This document shows, in pieces, positions 17,188 through 28,857 of a stretch of 43,081 nucleotides of DNA. The stretch lies in NCBI RefSeq assembly GCF_002531725.1, contig NZ_NWSQ01000039.1:1-43081 (forward strand). The letters run 5' to 3'. The DNA comes from Rhizobium sp. L43 (GTDB taxonomy: Bacteria; Pseudomonadota; Alphaproteobacteria; Rhizobiales; Rhizobiaceae). Each line of letters starts with the position of its first letter. Within the stretch, counting starts at the first letter, position 1. A program made the position numbers and the translations under genes. The notes under the pieces are model-generated. The model did no database searches, was not told the DNA's origin, and was given only the letters and a program-made list of their open reading frames with translations.

Positions 17188-17505
17188 TCAGCAACCGGCG
17201 CCGACGCCGTAGCCCTGGACGACGCAGACCGAGCCGGGCGTATCCTGGAGGACGCTGCGGCGGATCGTATAACGCTTGCCGCTTTCGGTCTTCGGGATCG
17301 ATCCTGTCGTCATCGTGTCGAATTCAACCGGCGCGCTGGCAAAGACGCTCTTCTTCGAGGAATCCGCAAGCATCGGCGTCAGGATCAGCGTCAGCGCTAC
17401 CACCGCCGTGCCGAACAGAAGGGCGATATTGAGCGCACCCGTCCTGCGCGAGGCAGACGAAACCCGTTCCTTTTCCCGGACAGCTTTCCAGAAATCATCG
17501 TCCAT
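17188..17505 (-). CDS. Small single-pass membrane protein, function unknown
   Basis: A 105-residue protein beginning MDDDFWKAVREKERV, with one hydrophobic segment (about residues 27-47) and a C-terminal part of about 60 residues predicted outside, containing Thr/Ser-rich sequence and two Cys near the end. I do not recognise the family. ATG at 17505 has AAAAGG about 9 bases upstream. It lies 67 bp ahead of the Flp pilin on the same strand, so the two may be co-transcribed and related to pilus or surface function, but that is only neighbourhood. Confidence 0.7.
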   Translation of the reverse strand: MDDDFWKAVREKERVSSASRRTGALNIALLFGTAVVALTLILTPMLADSSKKSVFASAPVEFDTMTTGSIPKTESGKRYTIRRSVLQDTPGSVCVVQGYGVGAGC

Positions 17506-17689
17506 GACGTCAAGCCTTTTAATACACGCACGCCAGATGCTTGATTGAGGCCGATCTTTGGCAGAAGGTGTTAAACGATCCATTAATATCCACAGCCGAA
17601 AACGGCGTGGCACAATAATAATCAGCTAACGCTAATGCATGTCGCCCGGAACTGTGCCGCGGTTCCAGGATAACGACAGGCAATGGAAT

Positions 17690-17735
17690 AAAAATAAAGC
17701 GCGTCGCACCAATCAAGTTCAACGGGACGCGCTTT
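17690..17735 (-). terminator. Rho-independent terminator after mutT
   Basis: On the minus strand a 10-bp stem (AAAGCGCGTC at 17726-17735, GACGCGCTTT at 17696-17705) encloses a 20-base loop and is followed by ATTTTTATT. The stem overlaps the mutT stop codon. This ends the leftward argJ-GNAT-mutT transcript. Confidence 0.8.
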
Positions 17736-18147
17736 AAAGTAAATCCTGCAGCATCGGGATGAGCGGCTCGTCGGCCGGCGGCATCGGGTAGTCGCGCAGC
17801 GCCTGCGGACGCACCCATTTCAGCGCCTGGCCCTCCCGACCCTGGGGAATGCCCTCATAGCGCCGGCAGATATAAAGCGGCATCAACAGGTGGAAAGTCT
17901 CATAGGAGTGGCTGGCGAAGGTCAGCGGCGCCAAGCAGGCGATCTTGGTATTGATGCCCAGTTCTTCCTCGAGCTCACGCACCAGCGTTTCCTCCGGCGT
18001 CTCGCCGGGCTCGACCTTGCCGCCGGGAAATTCCCAGAGCCCCGCCAGCGACTTTCCCTCGGGACGCTGTGCCAACAGGATACGCCCGTCGGCATCGATC
18101 AGCGCACAGGCGGCGACCAGCAAAATCTTCCGGCCTGCATCGCTCAT
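17734..18147 (-). CDS. mutT: 8-oxo-dGTP diphosphatase MutT-like Nudix hydrolase
   Basis: A 137-residue Nudix hydrolase. The Nudix box GKVEPGETPEETLVRELEEELGI is complete (about residues 38-60), and FPGG precedes it as in MutT. Enzymes of this group clear oxidised nucleotides such as 8-oxo-dGTP from the pool and so prevent A:T to C:G changes. ATG at 18147 gives MSDAGRKILLVAACALID, and its ATGA overlaps the stop codon of the upstream acetyltransferase gene by 4 bp, so translation is probably coupled. Substrate assigned by similarity only. Confidence 0.92.
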   Translation of the reverse strand: MSDAGRKILLVAACALIDADGRILLAQRPEGKSLAGLWEFPGGKVEPGETPEETLVRELEEELGINTKIACLAPLTFASHSYETFHLLMPLYICRRYEGIPQGREGQALKWVRPQALRDYPMPPADEPLIPMLQDLL

Positions 18148-18962
18148 CGCGGCTCCCGCTGCCAATAACAATAATGATAGGCGTCGCGAAAGCCGAGGCG
18201 CTCATAGAGGGCGATGGCCGGACGGTTGGACAGCTTCGCCTGCAGCCAGGCCGACCGGGCGCTGCGCATGCGCGCCCAGCGCAGCGCCGAGGTCAGGATC
18301 TCGGTGCCCAGTCCCTCGCGCCGCCGCGTCTCGGAGACCGAAAGCGACATAATGCCGGCAAGGTCGTTGTCCTGGACGCAGAGTACGGTCGCAAGCGGGC
18401 CGTCCGCCGCATTCTCGATCATGAACAGGCCCGACGGCGGCTTGATCGCCGAAATGATTTCGGCAAGCGCCGGCTTCAAGCTCAGTGGCGCCCGTTCGAC
18501 GGCGAGGTTGGCGTCGACGAAACGGCCGACATCATGGGTCGGCAGGTGATCGAGCGTATCCGGCAGCGCGGCCTCGGCAAGATCGCAGGTCATCACGACC
18601 GTCTCGTCGAACCGCGTCCAGTTTTGCGCACGGAGAAGATCGATCAGCACCGGCGAGGCAAGCGGCGTCTGGCGGATGACGGCAGCGCGGCCATAGGCCT
18701 CGAACTTCCGGCTCGCCTTTTCCAGGCGGATTTCGACGTCGCGATGATCCGAAGGATCGAGCGGCACGATCGAATTCAGCCGGTTGGACGGGTGGCCGGC
18801 CGTCAGCCGCACCTGCCAGCTGCCGTCGTATTGCACTGATGCCGCCGGCCAGGCACGAAAGCCGACGGCCTCCAGCCTGCGCACCAGCGGCAGATTCTGT
18901 GAAGAAATGGATGCCTGCGTCAATGAACGATCAGCTCCGATAGTCGCCATTGATCGCAACAT
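18144..18962 (-). CDS. GNAT family N-acetyltransferase
   Basis: Up to 272 residues with a C-terminal GNAT domain (about residues 140-272). The acetyl-CoA-binding pattern is visible in SVSETRRREGLGTEILTSALRWA, then AWLQAKLSNRPAIALYERLGF, which is classic GNAT motif A and B. Substrate unknown. The start is uncertain: ATG at 18962 or 18950 would overlap the 3' end of argJ by up to 32 bp, whereas TTG at 18923, giving a start reading (M)TQASISSQNLP, has GGAG about 11 bases upstream and does not overlap. It is followed directly by mutT with a 4-bp overlap. The link with argJ (also an acetyl transfer enzyme) is positional. Confidence 0.87.
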   Translation of the reverse strand: MLRSMATIGADRSLTQASISSQNLPLVRRLEAVGFRAWPAASVQYDGSWQVRLTAGHPSNRLNSIVPLDPSDHRDVEIRLEKASRKFEAYGRAAVIRQTPLASPVLIDLLRAQNWTRFDETVVMTCDLAEAALPDTLDHLPTHDVGRFVDANLAVERAPLSLKPALAEIISAIKPPSGLFMIENAADGPLATVLCVQDNDLAGIMSLSVSETRRREGLGTEILTSALRWARMRSARSAWLQAKLSNRPAIALYERLGFRDAYHYCYWQREPR

Positions 18963-20172
18963 ATTCCTTGGTGAGGTCGCAGGTCCAGACGGTTGCGGTG
19001 CCGGCGCCGAGGCCGATATCGACTTTCACGGGGATATCCTGCGCCTTCATGACGGCAGAGGCGGCCGCCTCGGAATAATCCGGGTCACGCTCGCCGTTGA
19101 CGGCGACCCTGATGTCGCCGAACCAGATAGCAAGCCGGTCTCGGTCGGCCATCTCGCCGGATTTGCCGACGGCCATGACGATGCGGCCCCAATTGGCGTC
19201 TTCGCCGGCAGCCGCAGTCTTGACCAGCGGCGAATTGGCGATCGATAGACCGATGCGCTTGGCGGCGGCATCGCTCTCGGCGCCCGTTACGGTGATTTCA
19301 AGCATCTTGGTGGCGCCCTCGCCGTCGCGCACCACCTGCAGCGACAGATCCTTCAACACTTCGTTGAGGGCGGCGCGAAAGGCTACAAGGCGCGGGTCGT
19401 CGGCGCGCTCGATGCGGGCCTGGCCGTCCTCGGCTGCGGCCCCCGTCGCAAACAGCATCAGCGTATCGGAGGTGGAAGTATCGCTGTCGACGGTCATGGA
19501 ATTGAAGGTCGGACCGACGCCGTCAGACAGAAGCACCTGCAGCGCGGCAGGCGCGATGTCGGCATCGGTGACGACGAAGGAAAGCATCGTCGCCATGTCG
19601 GGCGCGATCATGCCGGCACCCTTGGCAATGCCGTTGATCGTCACAGAGACGCCGCCGATCTCGGCGCTGCGGGTCGAAACCTTTGGGTAGGTGTCGGTCG
19701 TCATGATCGCCTTGGCGGCCTCGAACCAGAAATCGCCGGTCGCTTCGACCTGCATCCGGTCGAGGACCCCTGCGAATTTGGTGGCATCGAGCGGCTCGCC
19801 GATGACGCCGGTCGAGGCCAGATAGACTTCGTTTTCGGCGCAGCCGACGGCAGCGGCGGCCGACTTCGCCGTCAGTGCGGTCGCCTGGCGGCCCTTCAGG
19901 CCGGTGAAAGCATTGGCATTGCCTGAGTTGACGACGACGGCGCGGGCGCTGCCATGGGGGAGATTGGCCCGGCAGAAATCGACGGGCGCCGACGGGCACT
20001 TCGAGCGGGTGAAGACGCCCGCAACCGCTGCCGGTCTGTCGAAGACCATCATCAGCACGTCGGTGCGGTTCTTGTACTTGATGCCGGCGGAAGCCGTCGC
20101 CATGCGCACACCACGCAGCGGCGGCATCGAGACGAAGGATTTCGGAGCGAGCGGAGAGACGGAACCGGACAT
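18931..20172 (-). CDS. argJ: Bifunctional ornithine acetyltransferase / N-acetylglutamate synthase
   Basis: A 413-residue ArgJ. It transfers the acetyl group from N-acetylornithine to glutamate (cyclic arginine pathway), and many members also make N-acetylglutamate from acetyl-CoA. The autocleavage site that yields the alpha and beta chains is in KGAGMIAPDMATMLSF (Ala-Thr-Met-Leu, nucleophile Thr at about residue 190). The start MSGSVSPLAPKSF at 20172 matches rhizobial ArgJ; an in-frame upstream ATG at 20187 adds only five residues. It lies 115 bp after ppiC in the same direction, with a hairpin in between. Confidence 0.97.
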   Translation of the reverse strand: MSGSVSPLAPKSFVSMPPLRGVRMATASAGIKYKNRTDVLMMVFDRPAAVAGVFTRSKCPSAPVDFCRANLPHGSARAVVVNSGNANAFTGLKGRQATALTAKSAAAAVGCAENEVYLASTGVIGEPLDATKFAGVLDRMQVEATGDFWFEAAKAIMTTDTYPKVSTRSAEIGGVSVTINGIAKGAGMIAPDMATMLSFVVTDADIAPAALQVLLSDGVGPTFNSMTVDSDTSTSDTLMLFATGAAAEDGQARIERADDPRLVAFRAALNEVLKDLSLQVVRDGEGATKMLEITVTGAESDAAAKRIGLSIANSPLVKTAAAGEDANWGRIVMAVGKSGEMADRDRLAIWFGDIRVAVNGERDPDYSEAAASAVMKAQDIPVKVDIGLGAGTATVWTCDLTKEYVAINGDYRS

Positions 20173-20256
20173 GATGAGACCTGCCAATGAGCATTTCCGG
20201 GCGAAAAATGGAACCGGCTCGCCGTCGGGAAATGCGACAACAACGACGATAGTGAA

Positions 20257-20277
20257 GGGCCCGGAAGAACCGGGCCC
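20257..20277 (-). terminator. Hairpin between ppiC and argJ
   Basis: A perfect 8-bp GC stem (GGGCCCGG at 20257-20264, CCGGGCCC at 20270-20277) with a 5-base loop, about 10 bases after the ppiC stop codon. The following sequence on the minus strand is only moderately T-rich, so it may attenuate rather than stop readthrough into argJ. Confidence 0.6.
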
Positions 20278-20287
20278 AGATGCGATA

Positions 20288-21169
20288 TTACTGCTTCGGC
20301 GCCGGTGCGGCAGGCTCGCTGCCCGGCTCCGGCTGCTTGTTGGCCTGGTCGTAACCCTTGCGCAGCGTCTCGTCCGTGATCTCGATCTTGGCCGAGGCCT
20401 TCGCCTTGTTCAGAAGCTCAAGATACTTGTCGCGCATGACGAGCTGACGAACCTGATCCTGCACCTGCTCGAAGGGCGGCGGCGGGGCATCGCGCTTATC
20501 CTCGACCTTGATGACGTGATAGCCGAAATCGGTCTTGACGGGCGTCTTGGAATAGGTGCCCTTCTCAAGCGCGAAGGCCGCGTCCTCGAATTCCTTGACC
20601 ATGCGGCCGCGCGAGAAATAGCCGAGATCGCCGCCTTCCGACTTGTTCGGATCGGTGGATTTTTCCTTGGCGAGTTCGGCGAAATCCTTGCCGGCGTCGA
20701 GCTGCTTGATGATGTCCTTGGCTTCGTCCTCGGTCTTGACGAGGATATGACGGGCGTGGACTTCTTCCTGCTTCGGCAGGGCAGCGACTTCCTTGTCGTA
20801 GCGGGCCTTGACTTCTTCAGGCGTCACGATGTCGACGACATGCTTCTTGAAATAGGCGTTGTGCAGCTCGCGATCGGTAAGATACTGCATGCGCTTCTTG
20901 AATTCGTCGGTCTGATCGAGCTTCTCGGCCGCAGCGTCGGCGGCAAGCAGCTTCACGTCGATGGCTGCGGAAAGGGCTGCGACCTTCTTCTGGTCGTCGG
21001 GAAGCTGCGCCAGCTGCGGGTCGAGATTGGCGACCGCGAGGTCGAGTTCCGACTGGTGAATTTCCAGATTGCCGACCTTGGCGATGACGGCGTCATCGGC
21101 ATAGGCCGGGGCCTGGAGCGCAACAAAAGTTGCAAACGCCAGAACGGCAAGTTTGTTGGTGCTCAACAT
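20288..21169 (-). CDS. Periplasmic parvulin-type peptidyl-prolyl isomerase
   Basis: A 293-residue protein with a cleavable Sec signal peptide (residues 1-24, cut after AYA), a SurA/PrsA-like helical N-terminal region, and one parvulin domain (about residues 135-235) containing VHARHILVKTEDEA, GGDLGYFSRGRMVKEFEDAAF and FGYHVIKV, the normal rotamase blocks. A Pro/Ala-rich tail ends the protein. It catalyses proline isomerisation and chaperones exported proteins in the periplasm. The gene faces secA across about 245 bp, an arrangement that ties export to folding. AAGGG lies upstream of ATG at 21169. Confidence 0.93.
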   Translation of the reverse strand: MLSTNKLAVLAFATFVALQAPAYADDAVIAKVGNLEIHQSELDLAVANLDPQLAQLPDDQKKVAALSAAIDVKLLAADAAAEKLDQTDEFKKRMQYLTDRELHNAYFKKHVVDIVTPEEVKARYDKEVAALPKQEEVHARHILVKTEDEAKDIIKQLDAGKDFAELAKEKSTDPNKSEGGDLGYFSRGRMVKEFEDAAFALEKGTYSKTPVKTDFGYHVIKVEDKRDAPPPPFEQVQDQVRQLVMRDKYLELLNKAKASAKIEITDETLRKGYDQANKQPEPGSEPAAPAPKQ

Positions 21170-21272
21170 GAAATACCCTTCACAGTTACATCGCCGGTTT
21201 CAGCATCGCCTGAATCCAGCCCAAAATAGCCCTCAACACCGGATTGTGGCCTTTCTGTATCCGCCAAATCCG

Positions 21273-21301
21273 TTGACATCATTCGACCCCCCTCTTATCT
21301 G
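21273..21301 (+). promoter_or_regulatory. Sigma-70-type promoter of secA
   Basis: TTGACA (21273-21278) and TATCTG (21296-21301) are separated by exactly 17 bases on the plus strand. The -10 lies about 115 bases before the secA start codon, leaving a leader of roughly 105 bases. This is the best promoter match in the window apart from the rrn one. Confidence 0.7.
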
Positions 21302-21415
21302 TCACGCAACCTCGCGTCCAGAACAGTTTCCGGGCGTTTTAAGGCGCGCGCCTGATTTTCGGCTGGGCCGCGAACAAGAAACGTCGGGGATGAATATTGA
21401 GAAAGGACCAGTCAT

Positions 21416-24133
<2,718 letters not shown>

Positions 24134-24152
24134 GACAAACCGCAAAGACCCA

Positions 24153-24185
24153 GAAAATGCCGCCTTCGGGCGGCATTTTCTTTTC
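24153..24185 (+). terminator. Rho-independent terminator after secA
   Basis: A perfect 12-bp stem (GAAAATGCCGCC at 24153-24164 and GGCGGCATTTTC at 24169-24180) with a stable TTCG tetraloop, followed by TTTTC. It begins 20 bases after the secA stop codon. Confidence 0.9.
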
Positions 24186-24301
24186 TAGCAATCGCAATTT
24201 CAGGGTCGCGCAGCAGGCCCGATCCGGAACCGTTTCTTAACCCTGTTCTGTCAAGACTTCGGCTGCGATTTTGCCTGACCTTAGAGTTTTGCGTGTTCAT
24301 C

Positions 24302-25717
24302 ATGGCGGTCATAGAAACAGCGGAGAAGATGCTGCCCGCGGGTCTGCGCCCGATCGGCAGCCGTACGCTGCGCATGCTTGCTGCCGTGCTCACCGAACGC
24401 GGAGAGAAGGCCGCCGCCCAGCGCATGGCGCTGACGGCCTTTTCGATCCGCGTCCTCAGTGCTGCCCTTGCCTTCGTCTCCCAGATCGTGCTTGCCCGGC
24501 TGATGGGCGAATATGAATACGGCATCTTCGTTTTCGTCTGGGTGCTGGTCGTCGTCTTCGGTGATCTCTCCTGCCTTGGTTTCCACACGGCCATCGTTCG
24601 CTTCCTGCCGCAATACAGGGCAGCCGGCGCCTTCGAGGAAATCCGCGGCCTGACCGGCACGGCGCGCATCTTTGCGCTGCTTTCCGGCACGGCGGTGCTC
24701 GCCGCCGGCATGCTCGGGCTGCATTTCTTCGGCCATATGATCCAGGTCTATTATCTCGTCCCGATCTTCCTCGGTCTGCTCGCTATGCCGATGATCGCGC
24801 TCGGCGACATTCTGGAAGGCACGTCGCGGGCGAACCATTGGCCGGTCATGGCGCTGGGCCCGGTCTATATCGTCCGCCCGATCCTCATCATCGTCTTCAT
24901 GCTGATCGCGATTGCCATCGGCGCCGAGCATACGGCCGTCACCGCGATGCAGGCAGCGCTCGCCGCGACCTTCGTCACCGCGCTCGGCCAGTATGCCGCC
25001 ACGCTCTATCGCCTTCGCCGGCATTATGACGAAGGCCCGCGCAAGGTCGATTTCCTCGCCTGGTTCAGCGTCGCCTTTCCGATTTTCCTGATCGAGGGCG
25101 TGAGCTTTCTGCTCACCAATTCCGATGTCGTCGTTGTCGGCATCTTCCTCGAGCCGCACGACGTCGCCATCTACTTCGCCGCCGCCAAGACGATGGCGCT
25201 GGTGCATTTCATCAATTTCTCGGTCAAGGCAGCCTCCGGCCCGCGCTTTTCCTCGATCATCGCCGAAGGCGACCACGCCCAGCTGGCAACCGCTGCCATC
25301 GACGCCGCCCGCTGGACCTTCTGGCCGGCGCTCGGGGTCGGCCTTGTCGTGCTTGCGGCCGGTCACCTGCTGCTGTCGCTCTTCGGCGGCGCCTTTACGT
25401 CAGGTTATCTGGTGATGGCAATCCTGCTCGCCGGCATCCTCGCCAAATCGCTGGTCGGCCCGGCCGAAACGCTGCTGATGATGGCCGGCAAGCAGAACCT
25501 CTGCGTCGCGCTCTATGCCGGCGCATTGGCCGCCAATGTCGGCCTCAACCTTGCTTTGATCCCGCATTACGGCATCGAAGGCACCGCGATTGCCACGGCC
25601 TCGGCCATGGCGGTCGAGGCGATCCTGCTGCATCTCGCCGTGCGCCGCGCGCTCGGCATCGTCCTTTTCGCCTTCGCCAGCCCCTCCGCCGCAACGCCAG
25701 AAATGAGAGTTCGATAG
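24302..25717 (+). CDS. Polysaccharide flippase-like membrane protein (MOP superfamily)
   Basis: A 471-residue protein, mostly hydrophobic, with about 12 predicted membrane segments and a cytoplasmic N-terminus of about 40 residues. The pattern SRILSAALAFVSQIVLARLMG-like near residue 50 and the late block ETLLMMAGKQNL ... NVGLNLALIPHYGIEGTAIATA are typical of Wzx/RfbX-type oligosaccharide flippases (MurJ/PST group). Such proteins move lipid-linked sugars across the inner membrane. ATG at 24302 is chosen; a GTG at 24293 is in frame. The next gene starts directly after its stop codon, so translation is coupled. Substrate unknown; no glycosyltransferases lie nearby. Confidence 0.85.
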   Translation: MAVIETAEKMLPAGLRPIGSRTLRMLAAVLTERGEKAAAQRMALTAFSIRVLSAALAFVSQIVLARLMGEYEYGIFVFVWVLVVVFGDLSCLGFHTAIVRFLPQYRAAGAFEEIRGLTGTARIFALLSGTAVLAAGMLGLHFFGHMIQVYYLVPIFLGLLAMPMIALGDILEGTSRANHWPVMALGPVYIVRPILIIVFMLIAIAIGAEHTAVTAMQAALAATFVTALGQYAATLYRLRRHYDEGPRKVDFLAWFSVAFPIFLIEGVSFLLTNSDVVVVGIFLEPHDVAIYFAAAKTMALVHFINFSVKAASGPRFSSIIAEGDHAQLATAAIDAARWTFWPALGVGLVVLAAGHLLLSLFGGAFTSGYLVMAILLAGILAKSLVGPAETLLMMAGKQNLCVALYAGALAANVGLNLALIPHYGIEGTAIATASAMAVEAILLHLAVRRALGIVLFAFASPSAATPEMRVR

Positions 25718-26995
25718 ATGGTGCGCATTCCCCCCGTCACCGAAAGCACCGACAGCATCGCCAACCGCATGGTGCATGATCTCGCCGCGCTGAATTTCGA
25801 AGCGCCGCGGGCCGAGGCGCGCGCCGAGATCGGCCGGCCGGGGCGCGAGCTCTGCCTCTATCCCGGCAAGCTCGGCTATGAGCTTCAGGAAGAGCTCGAC
25901 TTTCTCTCCAACCGGGCGATGGAGCCGAACGTCTTTTTCTCCGGTCGCTTCCTCGCACCCGCCATGCCACGGCTCGAAGACCGGCAGGTGAACTTCGCGC
26001 TGATCCGCGACCACAATGCCGGCCGCAGCCGCATGCGCTTCCTGATGCCGTTTTCGATCGACAAGCCGGGCTTTGCCGTCGGCCCGTCGATCATCCGCGG
26101 CTGGTCGAACAGCTTCGGTCCGCTCGGCACGCCGCTCGTCGACAGCGAGGATGCCGCCGAAACCCTCGACAATCTCTTCGAGGGGCTGATCGCGCACGAT
26201 CTCAATCTGCCCGGCATCCTGGTTCTGCCGGATCTGCGGCTGAACGGCATCTTCGTGCGCATGCTCAAGGCCGTGGCGCTCAGCCGCAATCTCCCCGTCA
26301 CCGTCACCAATCCCTATCTGCGCCCGATGCTGCAGAGCGACGAAGAGGCGCCGGCCTATCTCAGCAAAACCGTCTCCTCCTCGCATATGCGCGAGATGCG
26401 CCGCCAATGGCGCCTGCTGGAGGAACAGGGAACCGCGGTCTATGCCGTCGCCCGCCAGCCGCGCGAAATCCATATCCGCTTCGAGGAGTTCCTGGCGATG
26501 GAAGCCGGCGGCTGGAAGGGCAAGCGGCGAAGCGCTCTCGTCACCGATCGCTACCACACGGCCTTCGCCCGCGAGGCGGTATCGAATCTTGCCGCCGTCG
26601 ATGCCGTGCGTGTTCACACGATCGATCTCAACGGCAAGGCGATCGCCGCCATCGTCGTGCTGATGATGGGGGGCGAAGCCTATACCTGGAAGACCGCCTA
26701 TAACGAAAACTATGCCCGCTATTCACCGGGCAAGCTGTTGATGAGCGAACTGACCGAATGGCATCTCGACGACGCCAATATCGTCCGCTCCGATTCCTGC
26801 GCCGTCTCCGACCACCCGATCATGAGCCGCTTCTGGCAGGAGCGCGAGGAGATGGGAACGCTGGTGATCGGCCTGACGCAGAACAGCGACCGCGACATGC
26901 GCCAGGTCACAGCCCAACTGCACATGTACCGCAGCACCCGCAACATGGCGAAGATGCTGCGCGAAAAGATCATGTCGCTTGCCGGCCGAGGTTAA
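25718..26995 (+). CDS. GNAT-fold acetyltransferase (CelD/BioF2-like, Acetyltransf_6 type)
   Basis: A 425-residue soluble protein of the large GNAT-related type found in bacterial surface polysaccharide loci. The C-terminal half has the recognisable run IRFEEFLAMEAGGWKGKR, FAREAV near residue 285, then IAAIVVLMMGGEAYTWKTAYNENYARYSPGKLLMSELTEW split over the acetyl-CoA site. ATG 25718 follows the flippase stop codon with no gap, which argues for a shared job, probably acyl decoration of an exported glycan or lipid; this is inference. The gene ends convergent with the acyl-CoA synthetase, with a 4-bp overlap. Confidence 0.83.
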   Translation: MVRIPPVTESTDSIANRMVHDLAALNFEAPRAEARAEIGRPGRELCLYPGKLGYELQEELDFLSNRAMEPNVFFSGRFLAPAMPRLEDRQVNFALIRDHNAGRSRMRFLMPFSIDKPGFAVGPSIIRGWSNSFGPLGTPLVDSEDAAETLDNLFEGLIAHDLNLPGILVLPDLRLNGIFVRMLKAVALSRNLPVTVTNPYLRPMLQSDEEAPAYLSKTVSSSHMREMRRQWRLLEEQGTAVYAVARQPREIHIRFEEFLAMEAGGWKGKRRSALVTDRYHTAFAREAVSNLAAVDAVRVHTIDLNGKAIAAIVVLMMGGEAYTWKTAYNENYARYSPGKLLMSELTEWHLDDANIVRSDSCAVSDHPIMSRFWQEREEMGTLVIGLTQNSDRDMRQVTAQLHMYRSTRNMAKMLREKIMSLAGRG

Positions 26996-28623
26996 CCCTC
27001 GGCCGCCGCCCTTTCGCGCAGCAAGCGACGAATCACCTTGCCGGTGGTGGTCAGCGGCAATGCATCGATGAATTCCACCTCGCGCGGATATTCGTGCATC
27101 GAAAGCCGCGTCTTCACCCATTCCCTGATATCGGCGGCCAGCGCCTCGCTTGGCGGATGACCCGGTGACAGCACGATATAGGCCTTGACGATCTCGGTGC
27201 GCACGGCATCGGGTTTGCCGACGGCGGCGGCAAGCTGCACGGCGGGATGGCCGATCAGGCAGTCCTCGATCTCGGCCGGACCGATGCGGTATCCCGACGA
27301 GGTGATGACGTCGTCGTCGCGGCCTTCGAAGGTGACGTAGCCCTCGGCGTCCTGCCGGCCGATATCGCCGGTGAGCAGCCAGGCTTTGGCGAATTTTTTC
27401 TCGGTCGCCGCCGCATCGTCCCAATAGCCGAGGAACATCACAGGGTCGGGACTGGCGATGGCGATCTGGCCCGGTTCGCCCACCGGCAATTCCTCGCCGG
27501 CCTCGCTGACGATGGCGACGCGATGCCCGGGCACTGCACGCCCGATGGCGCCCGCCTTGGTGACGCCATAGGCAGCGCTCGACGCGAGTACGAAATTGCA
27601 CTCCGTCTGGCCGTAGAATTCATTGACGGTGATGCCGAGCGTGCGCCGCGCCCATTCATAGGTCTCGCGGCCGAGCGCCTCTCCGGCCGAGCCGATGGTG
27701 CGCAGGACCAGATCGTATTTGGAGCGCGGATCGGCAACGGATCGCATCAGCCGCAACGCCGTCGGCGGAATGAAGGCATTGCGCACCTTCATCTCCGCCA
27801 TGATGCGATAGGCCATATCGGCATCGAATTTCTGCGCCGGCGACGAGACGACGGGAACGCCGAGCAGCAGGCTCGGCAGCAGTGCGTTGAGCAGCCCGCC
27901 AGCCCAGGCCCAATCGGACGGCGTCCAGACCTTGTCGCCGGCTCGCGGAAACCCCTCATGGGCAAACTGCATACCGGGAATATGGCCGGGCAGGACGCGG
28001 TGGCCATGCAAGGCACCCTTCGGCGGCCCGGTCGTTCCCGAGGTGAAGATCATCAGCGCCGGATCGTCCGGGCCGGTCCTGGCGACGTCGAAGACGGGGG
28101 AATGGCCGTTCACCAGATCGTCAAAGGCGGCCGCATCGGCGCTCGCCCCGTCGATGCTGACCACATGTTTCAGCATCGGCAGGCGCTCACGGATCTGCCG
28201 GATGCGCTCGAGACCGAAGCCATTGGTGACGACGGCCGTGACACCTGCCGCCTTCAGCCGGTATTCCAGCGCCTCGATGCCGAAGAGCAGCGCCAGCGGC
28301 AGCGCAATCGCGCCGGTCTTGTAGATCGCTACATGCGCGATCACCGTCTCGAAGGATTGCGGCAAGAGCAGCGCGACACGATCGCCGCGTTCGATCCCAA
28401 GCGAAACGAGGGCATTGGCGAAGGCCGAGGACTGGTCTGCGAGCGCGCGATAGGTCATTGCGCGGTGACGGCCATCCGGACTGAAATGTTCGAGGCAGAC
28501 ACGCTCCGGCGCTCGAACCGCCCAGTCGTCGCTGACGGCGCGGCCGATATTGAAATCTTCGGGAACCCGCCACGAGAAATCGCGATAGAGATCGTCGTAG
28601 CGATCATGGGGCGGCAGTATCAT
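26992..28623 (-). CDS. AMP-dependent acyl-CoA synthetase (medium-chain / acetyl-CoA synthetase-like)
   Basis: A 543-residue adenylate-forming enzyme. Key motifs: the P-loop IFTSGTTGPPKGALHGH (about 172-188), YGQTECN (about 317), the GRDDDVITSSGYRIGP hinge (about 418-433) and the catalytic lysine in TTTGKVIRR near residue 530. It activates a carboxylic acid with ATP and joins it to CoA. Length and N-terminal sequence place it with the ACSM/short-to-medium-chain group, but the exact acid cannot be read from the sequence. It stands alone leftward between two rightward genes, with 234 bp upstream shared with the divergent aldo/keto reductase. Confidence 0.9.
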   Translation of the reverse strand: MILPPHDRYDDLYRDFSWRVPEDFNIGRAVSDDWAVRAPERVCLEHFSPDGRHRAMTYRALADQSSAFANALVSLGIERGDRVALLLPQSFETVIAHVAIYKTGAIALPLALLFGIEALEYRLKAAGVTAVVTNGFGLERIRQIRERLPMLKHVVSIDGASADAAAFDDLVNGHSPVFDVARTGPDDPALMIFTSGTTGPPKGALHGHRVLPGHIPGMQFAHEGFPRAGDKVWTPSDWAWAGGLLNALLPSLLLGVPVVSSPAQKFDADMAYRIMAEMKVRNAFIPPTALRLMRSVADPRSKYDLVLRTIGSAGEALGRETYEWARRTLGITVNEFYGQTECNFVLASSAAYGVTKAGAIGRAVPGHRVAIVSEAGEELPVGEPGQIAIASPDPVMFLGYWDDAAATEKKFAKAWLLTGDIGRQDAEGYVTFEGRDDDVITSSGYRIGPAEIEDCLIGHPAVQLAAAVGKPDAVRTEIVKAYIVLSPGHPPSEALAADIREWVKTRLSMHEYPREVEFIDALPLTTTGKVIRRLLRERAAAEG

Positions 28624-28857
28624 AGGCGAAATCCGGTGAATGTTGCACCAGCTAACACCTTGTGCTGCAGATGCGCAAGCGGCCGGTTCGGGCGGCGATC
28701 ACAAGCGCGGCTTCAAAAGCCATCACGTATTGTTGCGCGCATGGCAGAACCGATTCTTCGCCAAGCACCCTGCGACTTCGCCGGTTTCCGCACTAGATCA
28801 GGGAAAGCCGCCTGGGGCATCGGAATTGGGTCCACCAACTCATCACGGAGTCGTTTC

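Noticed and set aside
27247..28857. A large N-terminal extension of the aldo/keto reductase
   Set aside because: It would be antisense to the acyl-CoA synthetase gene; the AKR fold begins at 28858.
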